A stretch of DNA of 21,366 bases from JBKPRX01 sp046734795 (GTDB taxonomy: Bacteria > Actinomycetota > Thermoleophilia > Gaiellales > Gaiellaceae). Under the pieces are notes generated by a model. It had not been told where the DNA came from, ran no database searches, and worked only from the letters and a program-made list of their open reading frames with translations. Made by a program: the position numbers and the translations under genes. The stretch spans positions 1 through 21,366 of the forward strand of contig JBKPRX010000065.1 in the NCBI GenBank assembly GCA_046734795.1, in the 5' to 3' direction. This document shows, piece after piece, positions 14,785 through 21,366 of the stretch. The stretch's first letter is position 1. Every line of letters begins with the position of its first letter.

Positions 14785-15375
14785 TCAGCCTGAAGCTGCG
14801 CCGTCGACCGACCGCGGCCGCCGAGGCGCGTGCTCGTCGGCGAGCAACGTGTAGAGCAGGACCGCAACGCCGACGACGATGAAGCTGTCGGCGAGATTGA
14901 ACGCCGGGCCGAAGCGTGGGTCGAGAAAGTCGACGACATGGCCGAGACGGACGCGGTCGAGCAAGTTGGAGATGGAGCCGCCCATCACGAGTCCGAGCGC
15001 GACCGGCAGCACCGGATGGCGCGCGCCTGAGCGCCCGAAGTACGCAAGCATCCACGCAACTGCGAGCGTCGTCAGCAGGATCACGACCGTCGTCGCGCTC
15101 GCGAACAACCCGAACGCGATGCCCGGATTCTCGACGTGGCGGATCCAGAAGGGCCCGATGACGTGCACGCCTTCGTCGAGCGCGAGCTCCGAGGAGACGA
15201 TGTGCTTCGTCAGCTGATCGGCGAAGACGGCTGCGCCGACGATTGCCGCGAGTGCCGCCCAGTGGGTCGCCGTTGCGGCGAGCCGGCGTTCAGCGACCGA
15301 GACGGGCGCGAGCGCATTCGTCGTGGAGCCGACGCGGACGTCGAGCGGACGCCTCTGCCGCAGCGGCTCGCTCAG
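14785..15375 (-). CDS. lspA: lipoprotein signal peptidase (signal peptidase II)
   Basis: LspA removes signal peptides from lipidated prolipoproteins in the membrane. Four hydrophobic helices are visible, along with FADQLTKHIV, NPGIAFGLF, GGSISNLLDR and the two catalytic aspartates Asp149 (VVDF) and Asp163 (FNLADS), numbered from the CTG start. There is no ATG, GTG or TTG in frame between the traR stop and the first helix. A CTG at 15375 overlaps that stop (CTGA) with GGAGGA just upstream, giving 196 residues with a cytoplasmic N-terminus of about 37. A GTG at 15417 inside traR is the nearest ordinary start. Function is firm; the start is inferred. Confidence 0.94.
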   Translation of the reverse strand: MSEPLRQRRPLDVRVGSTTNALAPVSVAERRLAATATHWAALAAIVGAAVFADQLTKHIVSSELALDEGVHVIGPFWIRHVENPGIAFGLFASATTVVILLTTLAVAWMLAYFGRSGARHPVLPVALGLVMGGSISNLLDRVRLGHVVDFLDPRFGPAFNLADSFIVVGVAVLLYTLLADEHAPRRPRSVDGAASG

Positions 15376-15737
15376 CGCTCCTCCAACCGCTGGCAGTCGA
15401 TGTCGAGCGCGGACCACGGACGCGCTTCCAGTCGCTCCTCGGCGATGTCGCGCCCGCACCGCACGCATTTGCCAAAGGTGCCGTCCTCGATCCGCTGCAG
15501 CGCCGCGTCGATCGCGCCGAGCACCTCGGCCGAGTTCTCTTCGAGCGAGTAGTCGATCTCGCGGTCGAGCGTGGCGGTCGCCGTCTCGGCGAGGTGGTTG
15601 TCGGAACCGGCCGAGACCTCCTCGACCTCTTCGTCGAGTGTGCCCGGATGCTCCTCGTGGAGGTAGCTGATCGCGTCTTGGACGCGCTTGCGCTCCTCGA
15701 GCAGCAGCTTGCGGAAGCGGTCGGTGTCGATGGTCAT
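15372..15737 (-). CDS. TraR/DksA-family zinc-finger protein
   Basis: The 121-residue protein has the usual layout: a long charged helical N-terminus (about residues 5-85) and a C-terminal TraR/DksA finger beginning GTFGKCVRCGRDIAEERLEA. The finger has Cys91 and Cys94, but the second pair reads DIDC, so the third zinc-binding cysteine is Asp112 and only Cys115 remains. In DksA the coiled coil enters the RNA polymerase secondary channel; the actinobacterial proteins of this type are less well understood. It overlaps the DUF167 gene by four bases upstream (ATGA) and lspA downstream (CTGA). Confidence 0.88.
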   Translation of the reverse strand: MTIDTDRFRKLLLEERKRVQDAISYLHEEHPGTLDEEVEEVSAGSDNHLAETATATLDREIDYSLEENSAEVLGAIDAALQRIEDGTFGKCVRCGRDIAEERLEARPWSALDIDCQRLEER

Positions 15738-16039
15738 GCGCGTCGCTCGTTTCTCGTCTCGCCCGTCGCGGATGCGAGGCGACGATCGATCTGCGAAGCC
15801 GTCACGCCTTGAAGCACGACGGTCTTCTCACGTGCCGCGTGACCGGAGACGAGCTTCACGTCGTCGCGCGGAACCGCGAGCGCATCGGCGAGCAACCGCA
15901 CGACAGCCTCGTTCGCGCGTCCGCCCTCGGGAGGCGCGGTGACGCGCAGCTTCCACGCGTCGCCGTGACGCCCGACGATCTCGGCCTTCGTAGCGCCGGG
16001 CGACACACGCACCCGTAGACGAGTCGAGGTCCCGGCCAC
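15734..16039 (-). CDS. DUF167 / YggU-family protein
   Basis: This 101-residue protein matches the small YggU/UPF0235 family. It has RVRVSPGATKAEIVG near the N-terminus, LRVTAPPEGGRANEAVVRLL in the middle and VKLVSGHAAREKTVVL near the end. The fold is known, but the function is not. The start is a GTG at 16039, nine bases after the divIVA stop, with GAGG upstream. Linkage to yggT, yggS and division genes is common for this family and is seen here. Confidence 0.92.
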   Translation of the reverse strand: MAGTSTRLRVRVSPGATKAEIVGRHGDAWKLRVTAPPEGGRANEAVVRLLADALAVPRDDVKLVSGHAAREKTVVLQGVTASQIDRRLASATGETRNERRA

Positions 16040-16048
16040 GAACGCAGT

Positions 16049-16519
16049 CTAGCCTCGAGCGCTCGCCACCTTCGCGGCGCCGAACACCGGCGGCCGATCC
16101 TCTTCGGCTTCGTTCGAGGCCTCCAGGCTCGCGAGGGCGAGCTTGAGCCGCTCGCGCAGCCGGTGCGTCTCGAGCGACAGACGCTCGTTCTCGGCGGCTG
16201 CCTTGCGGATCACCTCACGCGCTTCTGCGTGTGCCTCGGCGATCACGAGCTCCGCCTCCTTCCGCGCCTGTTCCTTCGTGTCGCTCGAGGCGCGCTCGGC
16301 CGACACGAGCGTCGCGCGCAGGAGCGCCTCGAGCTCGCGAAAGCGTTCGAGCTCGGTCTCGAGGTGCTCCACCTTGTCCACGAGGTCCGCGCGCTCTCGC
16401 CAGACGTCTTCGAAGCTGACGGCGATCTCCTCGAGCAGACGATCGACCGCAGTCGGCTTGTAGCCGCGAAACCCGTGCCCGAACTTGATGTGCCTGATCT
16501 CGACCGGCGTAATCGCCAT
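16049..16519 (-). CDS. DivIVA-domain coiled-coil protein
   Basis: DivIVA proteins bind negatively curved membrane and recruit polar or septal partners. The 156-residue product starts with the DivIVA N-terminal block (PVEIRHIKFGHGFRGYKPTA then VDRLLEEIAVSFEDVW), followed by a long coiled coil rich in Glu, Arg and Leu (about residues 40-140). It is shorter than mycobacterial Wag31 (about 260 residues) and lacks its linker and C-terminal oligomerisation region, so it may be a reduced form. A strong AGGGAGGCGGAG site directly precedes the ATG. Its place after sepF and yggT is the standard division-cluster order. Confidence 0.92.
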   Translation of the reverse strand: MAITPVEIRHIKFGHGFRGYKPTAVDRLLEEIAVSFEDVWRERADLVDKVEHLETELERFRELEALLRATLVSAERASSDTKEQARKEAELVIAEAHAEAREVIRKAAAENERLSLETHRLRERLKLALASLEASNEAEEDRPPVFGAAKVASARG

Positions 16520-16531
16520 CTCCGCCTCCCT

Positions 16532-16837
16532 CTAGTGGAACTGGTCGAGGATGCGAACGACCACAGCCTCGAAGAGCCAAAGGACGATCACCGCGACAAG
16601 CGGCGAGAGGTCCAGTGGCCCGGCGGGCGGAATGATCCGTCTGAAGAGACGAAGGTACGGCTCGCACACGTCGTAGAGAAACCGCTGGATGCGGTTCAGC
16701 CACGGCGAGTACGGCAGGCGGACCCAGCCGACGAGCACGTACGCGAAGATCACGATCACGTAGATCCAGACGAAGATGAAGATGAAGTTCTGGACACGTG
16801 TGATCGCGTCTGCGAGCACGAGCGAACCGGTCGTCAT
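16532..16837 (-). CDS. YggT-family membrane protein
   Basis: This protein of about 101 residues has one hydrophobic helix near the N-terminus (about residues 16-38, rich in Ile, Phe and Val) and one near the C-terminus (about 76-97), joined by the conserved stretch YDVCEPYLRLFRRIIPPAGP. It matches the YggT family, which is linked to osmotic tolerance and to cell division in different bacteria. I prefer the ATG at 16837; in-frame GTGs at 16846 and 16849 lie closer to GGAGA and are possible starts. It follows sepF after a gap of about 80 bases and precedes divIVA by 12. Confidence 0.92.
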   Translation of the reverse strand: MTTGSLVLADAITRVQNFIFIFVWIYVIVIFAYVLVGWVRLPYSPWLNRIQRFLYDVCEPYLRLFRRIIPPAGPLDLSPLVAVIVLWLFEAVVVRILDQFH

Positions 16838-16915
16838 CCCGACCACCACATCTCCGTGTTCGGCTCGCCAGCGGGGATTCCTGGCCTCACTTCGAGCGAC
16901 GCGGGCGTGGCCCGG

Positions 16916-17452
16916 TCAGGCCTGGTTGAAGAAGTCGCCGGCGCCGAGCAACCGGGCTCGCTCTTCTGCGGACACCTCGACGTTGCGCGGAGTCAGCAGG
17001 AACACCTTGTCGGCGACACGCTGCATGCCGCCGTCGAGCGCGTACGTGAGCCCGCTCCCGAAGTCGATCAGCCGTTTCGCAAGCTCCTGATCCGCACTCT
17101 GGAGGTTCAGGATCACGGGGATGCCGTTCTTGAAGCGGTCGGCGATCTGCTGGGCGTCGTTGAAGCTCCGCGGAATCACGAGATGGACCTGCACCGAGCT
17201 CGGCCCCGGTAGCGCCTCGACGACCGGCCGCCGACGCTGCCCGCGCGGGGCCGCGGGCTCGGCGGGCTCCGGATCGGTCCAGTCGTCGAAGTCACGCGCG
17301 CTCTTACGCGGCGTCAGGCGCCTGACGTTCGGACGCTCGGCGTAGGTGCGTTGCAACTCCTCGTCGGTGAGATAGCCGTCCTCGTCCCAGTCCTCTTCCT
17401 CGGCAATGCCGAAGTAGACGAGCGTCTTACTCCAGACGTCCGCAAAGCCCAT
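16916..17452 (-). CDS. sepF: cell division protein SepF
   Basis: SepF tethers FtsZ filaments to the membrane and organises the septum, and is the main FtsZ anchor in actinobacteria. The 178-residue product has the N-terminal amphipathic membrane-binding helix (MGFADVWSKTLVYFG), an acidic then proline-rich linker, and the globular SepF domain at about residues 85-165 (VHLVIPRSFNDAQQIADRFK, then VILNLQSAD and RLIDFGSGLTYAL). The ATG at 17452 has no visible ribosome site and lies 13 bases after yggS. Confidence 0.96.
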   Translation of the reverse strand: MGFADVWSKTLVYFGIAEEEDWDEDGYLTDEELQRTYAERPNVRRLTPRKSARDFDDWTDPEPAEPAAPRGQRRRPVVEALPGPSSVQVHLVIPRSFNDAQQIADRFKNGIPVILNLQSADQELAKRLIDFGSGLTYALDGGMQRVADKVFLLTPRNVEVSAEERARLLGAGDFFNQA

Positions 17453-17465
17453 CGCGGGCGAAATG

Positions 17466-18074
17466 TTATCCCTGATACAGGACGCTCCCGACCCGTACGA
17501 GAGTCGCGCCTTCCTCTGCCGCGACCTTGTAGTCCTGGCTTGTCCCCATCGAAAGCTCAGGAAGACCGTGCTCGTCGGCGAGCTCTCGCAAGCGGTGGAA
17601 GTATGGACGCGAGTCGTCGGCGTTCGCGCTTTGAGGCGGCATGGTCATCAATCCGCGCACGTCGCGGTAGAGATCGAGCAGCTCCGAGAGACGCCCCGGC
17701 TCGATGCCCGACTTCGTCGGCTCGCCCGAGAGATTGACCTCGACGAGCGCCGGGATCTCGAGCTTCGCCGCTGCGGACTCCGACTCGAGCGAGTGGCAGA
17801 GCTCGCAGATTCGGTTGACGATCTTCGCCTTGCGGCTCTGAAGGTGGCCGATGAAGTGCCAGCGGAACGCGTCTCCGTAGACCGCGTGCTTTGCCTCGAG
17901 GTCTTGTGCTCGGTTCTCGCCGACGACCTCGACGCCGGCTTCGACGAGCAACGCGAGCTCCTCGACCGTGACGTACTTCGTCGCCGCGACGACCGTGACG
18001 CGCGGGCCGACCTCCGACTTGATCCGCTCGTACCGCTCGCGGATCGCGTCAGCCGACGACACTTGCAATGACAC
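17466..18074 (-). CDS. yggS: YggS-family pyridoxal phosphate homeostasis protein
   Basis: YggS/PLPBP proteins hold PLP on a lysine in a single-domain TIM barrel and keep vitamin B6 and amino-acid pools in balance; no catalytic reaction is known. The 202-residue product has the PLP-binding lysine at VVAATKYV (Lys33), then GENRAQDL, WHFIGHLQSRK, VEVNLSGEPTKSG and the phosphate-binding end SMGTSQDYKVA followed by GSVLYQG. It is shorter than the usual 220-235, mostly at the N-terminus. The start is uncertain: GTGs at 18074 and 18062 both lie inside the end of pgeF. Its place between pgeF and sepF is standard. Confidence 0.95.
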   Translation of the reverse strand: MSLQVSSADAIRERYERIKSEVGPRVTVVAATKYVTVEELALLVEAGVEVVGENRAQDLEAKHAVYGDAFRWHFIGHLQSRKAKIVNRICELCHSLESESAAAKLEIPALVEVNLSGEPTKSGIEPGRLSELLDLYRDVRGLMTMPPQSANADDSRPYFHRLRELADEHGLPELSMGTSQDYKVAAEEGATLVRVGSVLYQG

Positions 18075-18786
18075 CTTGCCGCCCGGTCCGCCCCGCGTCG
18101 CGCCGGTGGGAGAAGAACCGCGCCGGCTCGCACGCCGTGCAGATGTCCATCCGGTCGACGCGGGTGACGCCGGCCGCGCGGAGCGCACGCTCCGCAGCGG
18201 TCCAGAGATCGAGGTTCTTGCCCCGGACGATGTCGGCGCCGAAGGCCTCGCGAAACGGCTCGGCGACTTCGTCGCCGACCTCGTAGCAGCACGGGCCGAT
18301 CGAAGGCCCGATCACGGCGGCGAGTCGTCCTCCGCGGATCGCTCTCGTCGCGGCGGCCACGATGCCGGCGAGAAGGCCGCGCCAACCCGCGTGCACGATC
18401 GCGAGCGCGGGGCGTTCGCTGCCCGCGCGCGCCACGGCGACCGGCAGGCAGTCGGCGGTGAGAAGCAACATGCCTTGCTCCGCCGCATCGCTCCAGAGGC
18501 CGTCGCAATGATCGAAGACGGTGCCGGGCGTCGCGACGCCGCGCGGCTCTGCCCGCCGGACGAGCGCGCCGTGCCGTTGCCACGCCATCGTCGCGCCGTC
18601 ACGGTCGATGCCGACCGCTTCGCAGAGCTTCGTCCGGTTCACCACCACGCGCGCAGGCTCGTCTTCGGTGCGAATGCCGAGGTTCAGCGAAGCGAACGGC
18701 CCTTCGCTCACGCCGCCGCTGCGGGTGGAGAAGACGACGCGATAGGGACCCGGCGCGTCCCACTCGAGGAGCTCGAGCTCGCTCAC
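18049..18786 (-). CDS. pgeF: PgeF/YlmD-family laccase-domain protein
   Basis: This is the CNF1/YfiH-like family once called multicopper polyphenol oxidase. Members act on purine nucleosides, and the E. coli protein limits wrong amino acids in peptidoglycan precursors. The 245-residue product has the zinc-site residues His72 (QRHGAL), Cys113 (TADCLPV) and His132 (VHAGWRG), and also IGPSIGPCCYEVG and FFSHRRDAG near the end. The start is a GTG that overlaps the cca stop (GTGA); the end overlaps yggS. In many actinobacteria this gene follows ftsZ; here cca precedes it. Confidence 0.94.
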   Translation of the reverse strand: MSELELLEWDAPGPYRVVFSTRSGGVSEGPFASLNLGIRTEDEPARVVVNRTKLCEAVGIDRDGATMAWQRHGALVRRAEPRGVATPGTVFDHCDGLWSDAAEQGMLLLTADCLPVAVARAGSERPALAIVHAGWRGLLAGIVAAATRAIRGGRLAAVIGPSIGPCCYEVGDEVAEPFREAFGADIVRGKNLDLWTAAERALRAAGVTRVDRMDICTACEPARFFSHRRDAGRTGRQGVIASVVG

Positions 18787-20189
18787 TTGACCAGCTTAGA
18801 CGCCGTCGCGAGCAGTTCTTGGCGCGTGTTGCGCGACGGATCCTCGACTACCGCCTGCAAGAGCTTCCGCAGCGTCTCGCCGAGCTTCGGCCCGGGCTCG
18901 AACCCGAGCGCGAGCAGATCGTTGCCGCCGATCGCCAGATCCGCGAGGCGGTGCGGGCTCGCGCGCTCGCGCTCGACGACGCGGCGGAAGTCCTCGAGCT
19001 TGCGAGCGGCGTTGTCCGTCCTCGGCTTCGCGCGCACGTCTGCGAGGCGGTGGTCGACGATGTCGAGCGCGACCTCGTCGCCGTGCCGAGCGAGCAGACG
19101 TCGCGCGCGAAGCCCATCGCCCCGGCCCGGATCGAGCATGTGCCAGCGGACGATCTTCCGAACGCGCGCACGCAGAGCGTTGGGATAGCGCAGGCGCGTT
19201 AGGGCTTCGCCCGCGAGCTCGGCACCGACTTCCTCGTGACTTCGCGCGGCGAAACCGGGCTTCGCGTAGTAGTGCAGCCGTCCGTCGGTTCCACGCCAGG
19301 CCATCAGCGGCTTGCCGAGGTCGTGAAAGACCGCGGCGAGTCGAACGGCGAGGTTCAGATCTGCGTCGGCCGCGGCCTGCACGACCGCAAACGTGTGCTC
19401 GTCGACGGTCTCGTCGTGGTAACGGCTCTCCTGGTCGAAGCCGATCGCGGGCTCGAACTCCGGCAGCACCGCGGTGAGGACGCCGGTGTCGCGGGCGAGC
19501 CGTAGCGCCTTCCGCGGCTCCGCGCCGAGCAGAAGCTTCGACAGCTCGCCCATCCCGTCTGCCGCGAGGCCGCCGCCGATCCGTTCGGCGGAGACGAGAC
19601 CGACGCTGGACGCGTGCTCGCGCAGCTGGCGCAGCGTCTGCTCGTCCGGATTGAGGCCGAGCTGCGAGACGAACCGAAGCCCGCGCACGAGGCGCAGCGG
19701 ATCCTCTTCGAAGCTGCGCGGCGAGACGGTGCGAAGCACACCGGCTCGAAGATCGGTGGCGCCGCCTAGCGGATCGACCAGCGCACCGGTCGCCAGGTTC
19801 CGCGCGATCGCGTTGATCGTGAAGTCGCGGCGACGCATGTCGTCCTCGACCGAGATCGACGAGTCGGTGACGATGACGAAGTCGTGCCGTCCCGGACCGG
19901 TGCTGCGCTCGACGCGCGGCGGTGCGAACTCGATGCCGGCTGGCGCCGCCTTCCGAACTTCAGAATCGCGCGGCAGCAGCCGCACGCCGACGACTTGGTC
20001 GGCAACGACGAGCGGGTCGACTCGTCCGTGCGGCTCGAGCAACCGCCGGAGCTCGTCTTGGTCGACGCCCGGCACGAGAAAGTCCGCGTCCTTCGAGTCG
20101 CGCCCCAAGAGCTCGTCGCGCACGGCGCCGCCGACGAGGTACGCGTCGATCCCGAGCGCGCGAACGTAGTCCTCGACGACCTTCTGCAC
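18783..20189 (-). CDS. CCA tRNA nucleotidyltransferase with HD domain
   Basis: This 468-residue class II nucleotidyltransferase adds or repairs the tRNA 3' CCA. The N-terminal catalytic part has YLVGGAVRDELLG and the metal-binding Asp34 and Asp36 in KDADFLV. It continues with RRRDFTINAIA (sugar discrimination and neck region) and EEDPLRLVRGLRFVSQLG. An HD phosphohydrolase-like domain follows, with VFHDLGKP (His289-Asp290). The domain combination resembles the bacterial enzymes that do full CCA addition plus 2'3'-cyclic phosphatase or phosphodiesterase work, though sequence alone does not exclude poly(A) activity. Start is a GTG at 20189, 25 bases after ridA. The tRNA gene in this window lacks an encoded CCA. 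Confidence 0.93.
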   Translation of the reverse strand: MQKVVEDYVRALGIDAYLVGGAVRDELLGRDSKDADFLVPGVDQDELRRLLEPHGRVDPLVVADQVVGVRLLPRDSEVRKAAPAGIEFAPPRVERSTGPGRHDFVIVTDSSISVEDDMRRRDFTINAIARNLATGALVDPLGGATDLRAGVLRTVSPRSFEEDPLRLVRGLRFVSQLGLNPDEQTLRQLREHASSVGLVSAERIGGGLAADGMGELSKLLLGAEPRKALRLARDTGVLTAVLPEFEPAIGFDQESRYHDETVDEHTFAVVQAAADADLNLAVRLAAVFHDLGKPLMAWRGTDGRLHYYAKPGFAARSHEEVGAELAGEALTRLRYPNALRARVRKIVRWHMLDPGRGDGLRARRLLARHGDEVALDIVDHRLADVRAKPRTDNAARKLEDFRRVVERERASPHRLADLAIGGNDLLALGFEPGPKLGETLRKLLQAVVEDPSRNTRQELLATASKLVK

Positions 20190-20214
20190 CGGCGCATTCT
20201 CGCGCCGCGCGCCG

Positions 20215-20604
20215 TTAGAGGTGAGCGATCGCCTCGATCTCGACGAGCGCGCCCGGGGGAAGGCGTGAGATCTCGATCGTGGAGCGCGCCGGCGGCTGGT
20301 CGCCCACGTGGCGGGCGTAGACCTCGTTCATGCCTTGGAAGTCGCCGAGGTTCGCGAGGAACACGGTCGTTTTCACGAGCTTGTCGAGGCCGCTTCCGGC
20401 CGCTTCGAGGATTGCGCCGAGGTTCGCGAAGACGCGCTCGGTCTGCTCTTCGATCGTGTCGCCGACGATCTCGGTCGAGCCCGGCTCGAAGGCAAGCTGG
20501 CCTGCCACGAAGACGAATCCGTTCGCGACGATCGCCTGCGAGTACGGCGCACCCTGGAACGGCGCGGGTGCAGCCTCGGTGCGGACGACGCGCTTTTCGC
20601 TCAT
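20215..20604 (-). CDS. RidA-family reactive enamine/imine deaminase
   Basis: RidA hydrolyses 2-aminoacrylate and similar intermediates released by PLP enzymes. The 129-residue product has APYSQAIVANGFVFVAGQ, the active-site arginine Arg107 in PPARSTIEISRLP and Glu122 in VEIEAIAH, which match the key residues of the hydrolytic RidA group. The ATG overlaps the stop of the HisB-like gene (ATGA). Its proximity to the PLP-carrier gene yggS is a plausible functional link (inference), though two genes lie between them. Confidence 0.93.
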   Translation of the reverse strand: MSEKRVVRTEAAPAPFQGAPYSQAIVANGFVFVAGQLAFEPGSTEIVGDTIEEQTERVFANLGAILEAAGSGLDKLVKTTVFLANLGDFQGMNEVYARHVGDQPPARSTIEISRLPPGALVEIEAIAHL

Positions 20605-21146
20605 GCGGTCGCCTCGCAGGCATCGGCGAGCGCGACGCCGACCGCTTTGAAGATCGCCTCGAGCACGTGCTGAGTATCACTGCCGTTCAGGAGCCGCACG
20701 TGCATCGTGATGCGCGCGCCGGTCGTGAGCCGGTCGAGGAAGCGGCCGACGAGGTCGGTTGCGAGGCCGCCGATCCGCTCGGCCGTCAGGTCGACGTTCG
20801 TGACGAGGAGCGGCTCGTCCGAGCGTTCGAGGGCGACGTGTGCGAGCGCTTCCGAGGCGACCATCGACGCCGACGCATGACCCGTCGCGCCGGGTGCTCG
20901 CAGCGGCCCGGCGAGCGCTTCGCCGAGGGCGCTGCCGGCAAGGTCGACCTCGACCTCGGCTGCGCCTGGCTCGACCTGGAGCGCGAGCCCGAACCCCGCC
21001 GACTCGGCGAGCCGAACGAGCAGATGGTCGAGCACCGGGACGCCCGTGTCGATGTTCGTCGGCCCGCCGGCGAGCTGCACGCGGACGCGGCTTCGACCGG
21101 CTGCGTCGTCGGTCGTCTGCGCCGCTCCGCGGTTGCCGCCGGTCAT
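20601..21146 (-). CDS. HisB-like (IGPD-fold) protein lacking metal-site histidines
   Basis: The 181-residue product resembles imidazoleglycerol-phosphate dehydratase along its length. It has IDTGVPVLDHLLVRLAE (cf. TGIGFLDHML), SALGEAL, EALAHVALE, GGLATDLVGRFLDRL and ITMHVRLLNGSDTQHVLEA followed by IFKAVG. The catalytic metal motifs are damaged. The first HHxxE block (normally HHTVED) is missing, with DLAGSALGEAL in its place. The second reads QHVLE (Gln159, His160, Glu163) instead of HHxxE. PMDEAL has become ASEAL. The ATG at 21146 gives a length close to IGPD (about 190-200). It overlaps ridA by four bases. It is probably a pseudoenzyme or a protein with a new function; no other his genes are present. 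Confidence 0.75.
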   Translation of the reverse strand: MTGGNRGAAQTTDDAAGRSRVRVQLAGGPTNIDTGVPVLDHLLVRLAESAGFGLALQVEPGAAEVEVDLAGSALGEALAGPLRAPGATGHASASMVASEALAHVALERSDEPLLVTNVDLTAERIGGLATDLVGRFLDRLTTGARITMHVRLLNGSDTQHVLEAIFKAVGVALADACEATA

Positions 21147-21266
21147 CGCGGACCAGGCTATCGAAGCCCCTCCGTCGCAGCCTTCGGGCCGCCGTCGTTC
21201 CTGACTTTGAAAGATGGGCCGAACGGCCCATGACTTGCTCTGCACGGGCTCATACCGTGGGTCTGG
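21147..21266. promoter_or_regulatory. divergent intergenic region
   Basis: This 120-base region lies between the minus-strand run (first gene starts at 21146) and a plus-strand gene starting at about 21267, so it should hold promoters for both directions. The main feature is an 18-base perfect palindrome at 21214-21231. I could not find a confident -35/-10 pair on either strand; TTGAAA at 21207 is the best -35 for the plus strand but lacks a good partner. Confidence 0.5.
21214..21231. repeat. 18-base perfect palindrome
   Basis: ATGGGCCGAACGGCCCAT is its own reverse complement except for the central AA/TT step, giving eight perfect pairs around two bases. On the minus strand it is followed by CTTTC. 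It could be an operator for the divergent promoters, or a terminator-like hairpin if transcription enters from the right. Only one copy is seen. Confidence 0.6.
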
Positions 21267-21366
21267 GTGAAGGGGTGGTTTCGACTGCTTGCCGCAGTCG
21301 GAGCGGTGTCGGCGTTCTCGACTGCGGGCTCACACGCGACTTCCGCGAGGGCGGCGCGCGTCGAAA
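21267..21366 (+). CDS. probable secreted protein, N-terminus only
   Basis: A GTG at 21267 opens a frame to the window end, giving 33 residues. They read as a signal peptide: basic start MKGWFRLL, hydrophobic core with AAVGAVSAFSTAG, then small residues HATSARA suited to a signal peptidase I site. The mature part is cut off, so the function is unknown. The ribosome site is weak. Confidence 0.5.
   Translation, partial: MKGWFRLLAAVGAVSAFSTAGSHATSARAARVE

Noticed and set aside
20601..21146. Calling this gene hisB outright
   Set aside because: The fold matches, but both metal-binding motifs are lost or altered, so the histidine-pathway activity is not supported.
19884..21233. Plus-strand open frame of about 450 codons opposite cca, ridA and the HisB-like gene
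   Set aside because: Antisense shadow of three coding genes; composition dominated by Arg, Asp and Gly with no recognisable motif.
1..21366. Mobile elements, CRISPR arrays, toxin-antitoxin or biosynthetic clusters
   Set aside because: No transposase or integrase motifs, no spaced direct repeats, and no typical defence or biosynthesis genes were seen; nearly all of the window is conserved housekeeping.

Overview
The window is GC-rich DNA with strong G/C preference at third codon positions, frequent GTG starts, and a gene order typical of the Actinomycetota. The run pgeF-yggS-sepF-yggT-divIVA, followed by lspA-rluD, rpsB-tsf-pyrH-frr-uppS-cdsA and dxr-rseP-ispG-proS, fits a deep-branching soil actinobacterium such as a member of the Thermoleophilia. 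That placement is an inference from gene order and protein style, not from any search. No phage, transposon, CRISPR or plasmid features are visible.

Left part (1-3789). A minus-strand set of three overlapping or closely spaced genes encodes a 53-residue membrane protein, a four-helix membrane protein and a SRPBCC-fold protein that runs off the left edge. A tRNA-Pro(GGG) gene follows, also on the minus strand, with a hairpin that may be its terminator. On the plus strand an OsmC-family protein is translationally coupled to a membrane-anchored alpha/beta hydrolase.

Main part (3790-21146). Twenty-three minus-strand genes are read from right to left with almost no spacing, many with 4-base stop/start overlaps. 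In order of transcription they are: a degenerate HisB-like protein, ridA, cca, pgeF, yggS, sepF, yggT, divIVA, a DUF167 gene, a TraR/DksA zinc-finger gene, lspA, rluD, rpsB, tsf, pyrH, frr, uppS, cdsA, dxr, rseP, ispG, proS and a small XRE regulator. Together they cover tRNA 3'-end maturation, PLP and enamine housekeeping, divisome and polar-growth scaffolds, lipoprotein processing, rRNA modification, translation factors, UMP phosphorylation, MEP-pathway isoprenoids (dxr, ispG), undecaprenyl carrier and CDP-diacylglycerol synthesis, intramembrane proteolysis and prolyl-tRNA charging. The longest gap in the run, 137 bases, lies just upstream of rpsB and can fold; it is the best candidate for an internal promoter or a leader.

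Right edge (21147-21366). A divergent intergenic region with an 18-base perfect palindrome separates the run from a plus-strand gene encoding a probable secreted protein that is cut by the window end.

Most of the window is conserved housekeeping. I do not see a clear new system. The points most worth a second look are the HisB-like protein that has lost its metal-binding histidines, the large insertion in RseP, the apparent CTG start of lspA, the rpsB leader, and the small membrane/SRPBCC gene set at the left end.
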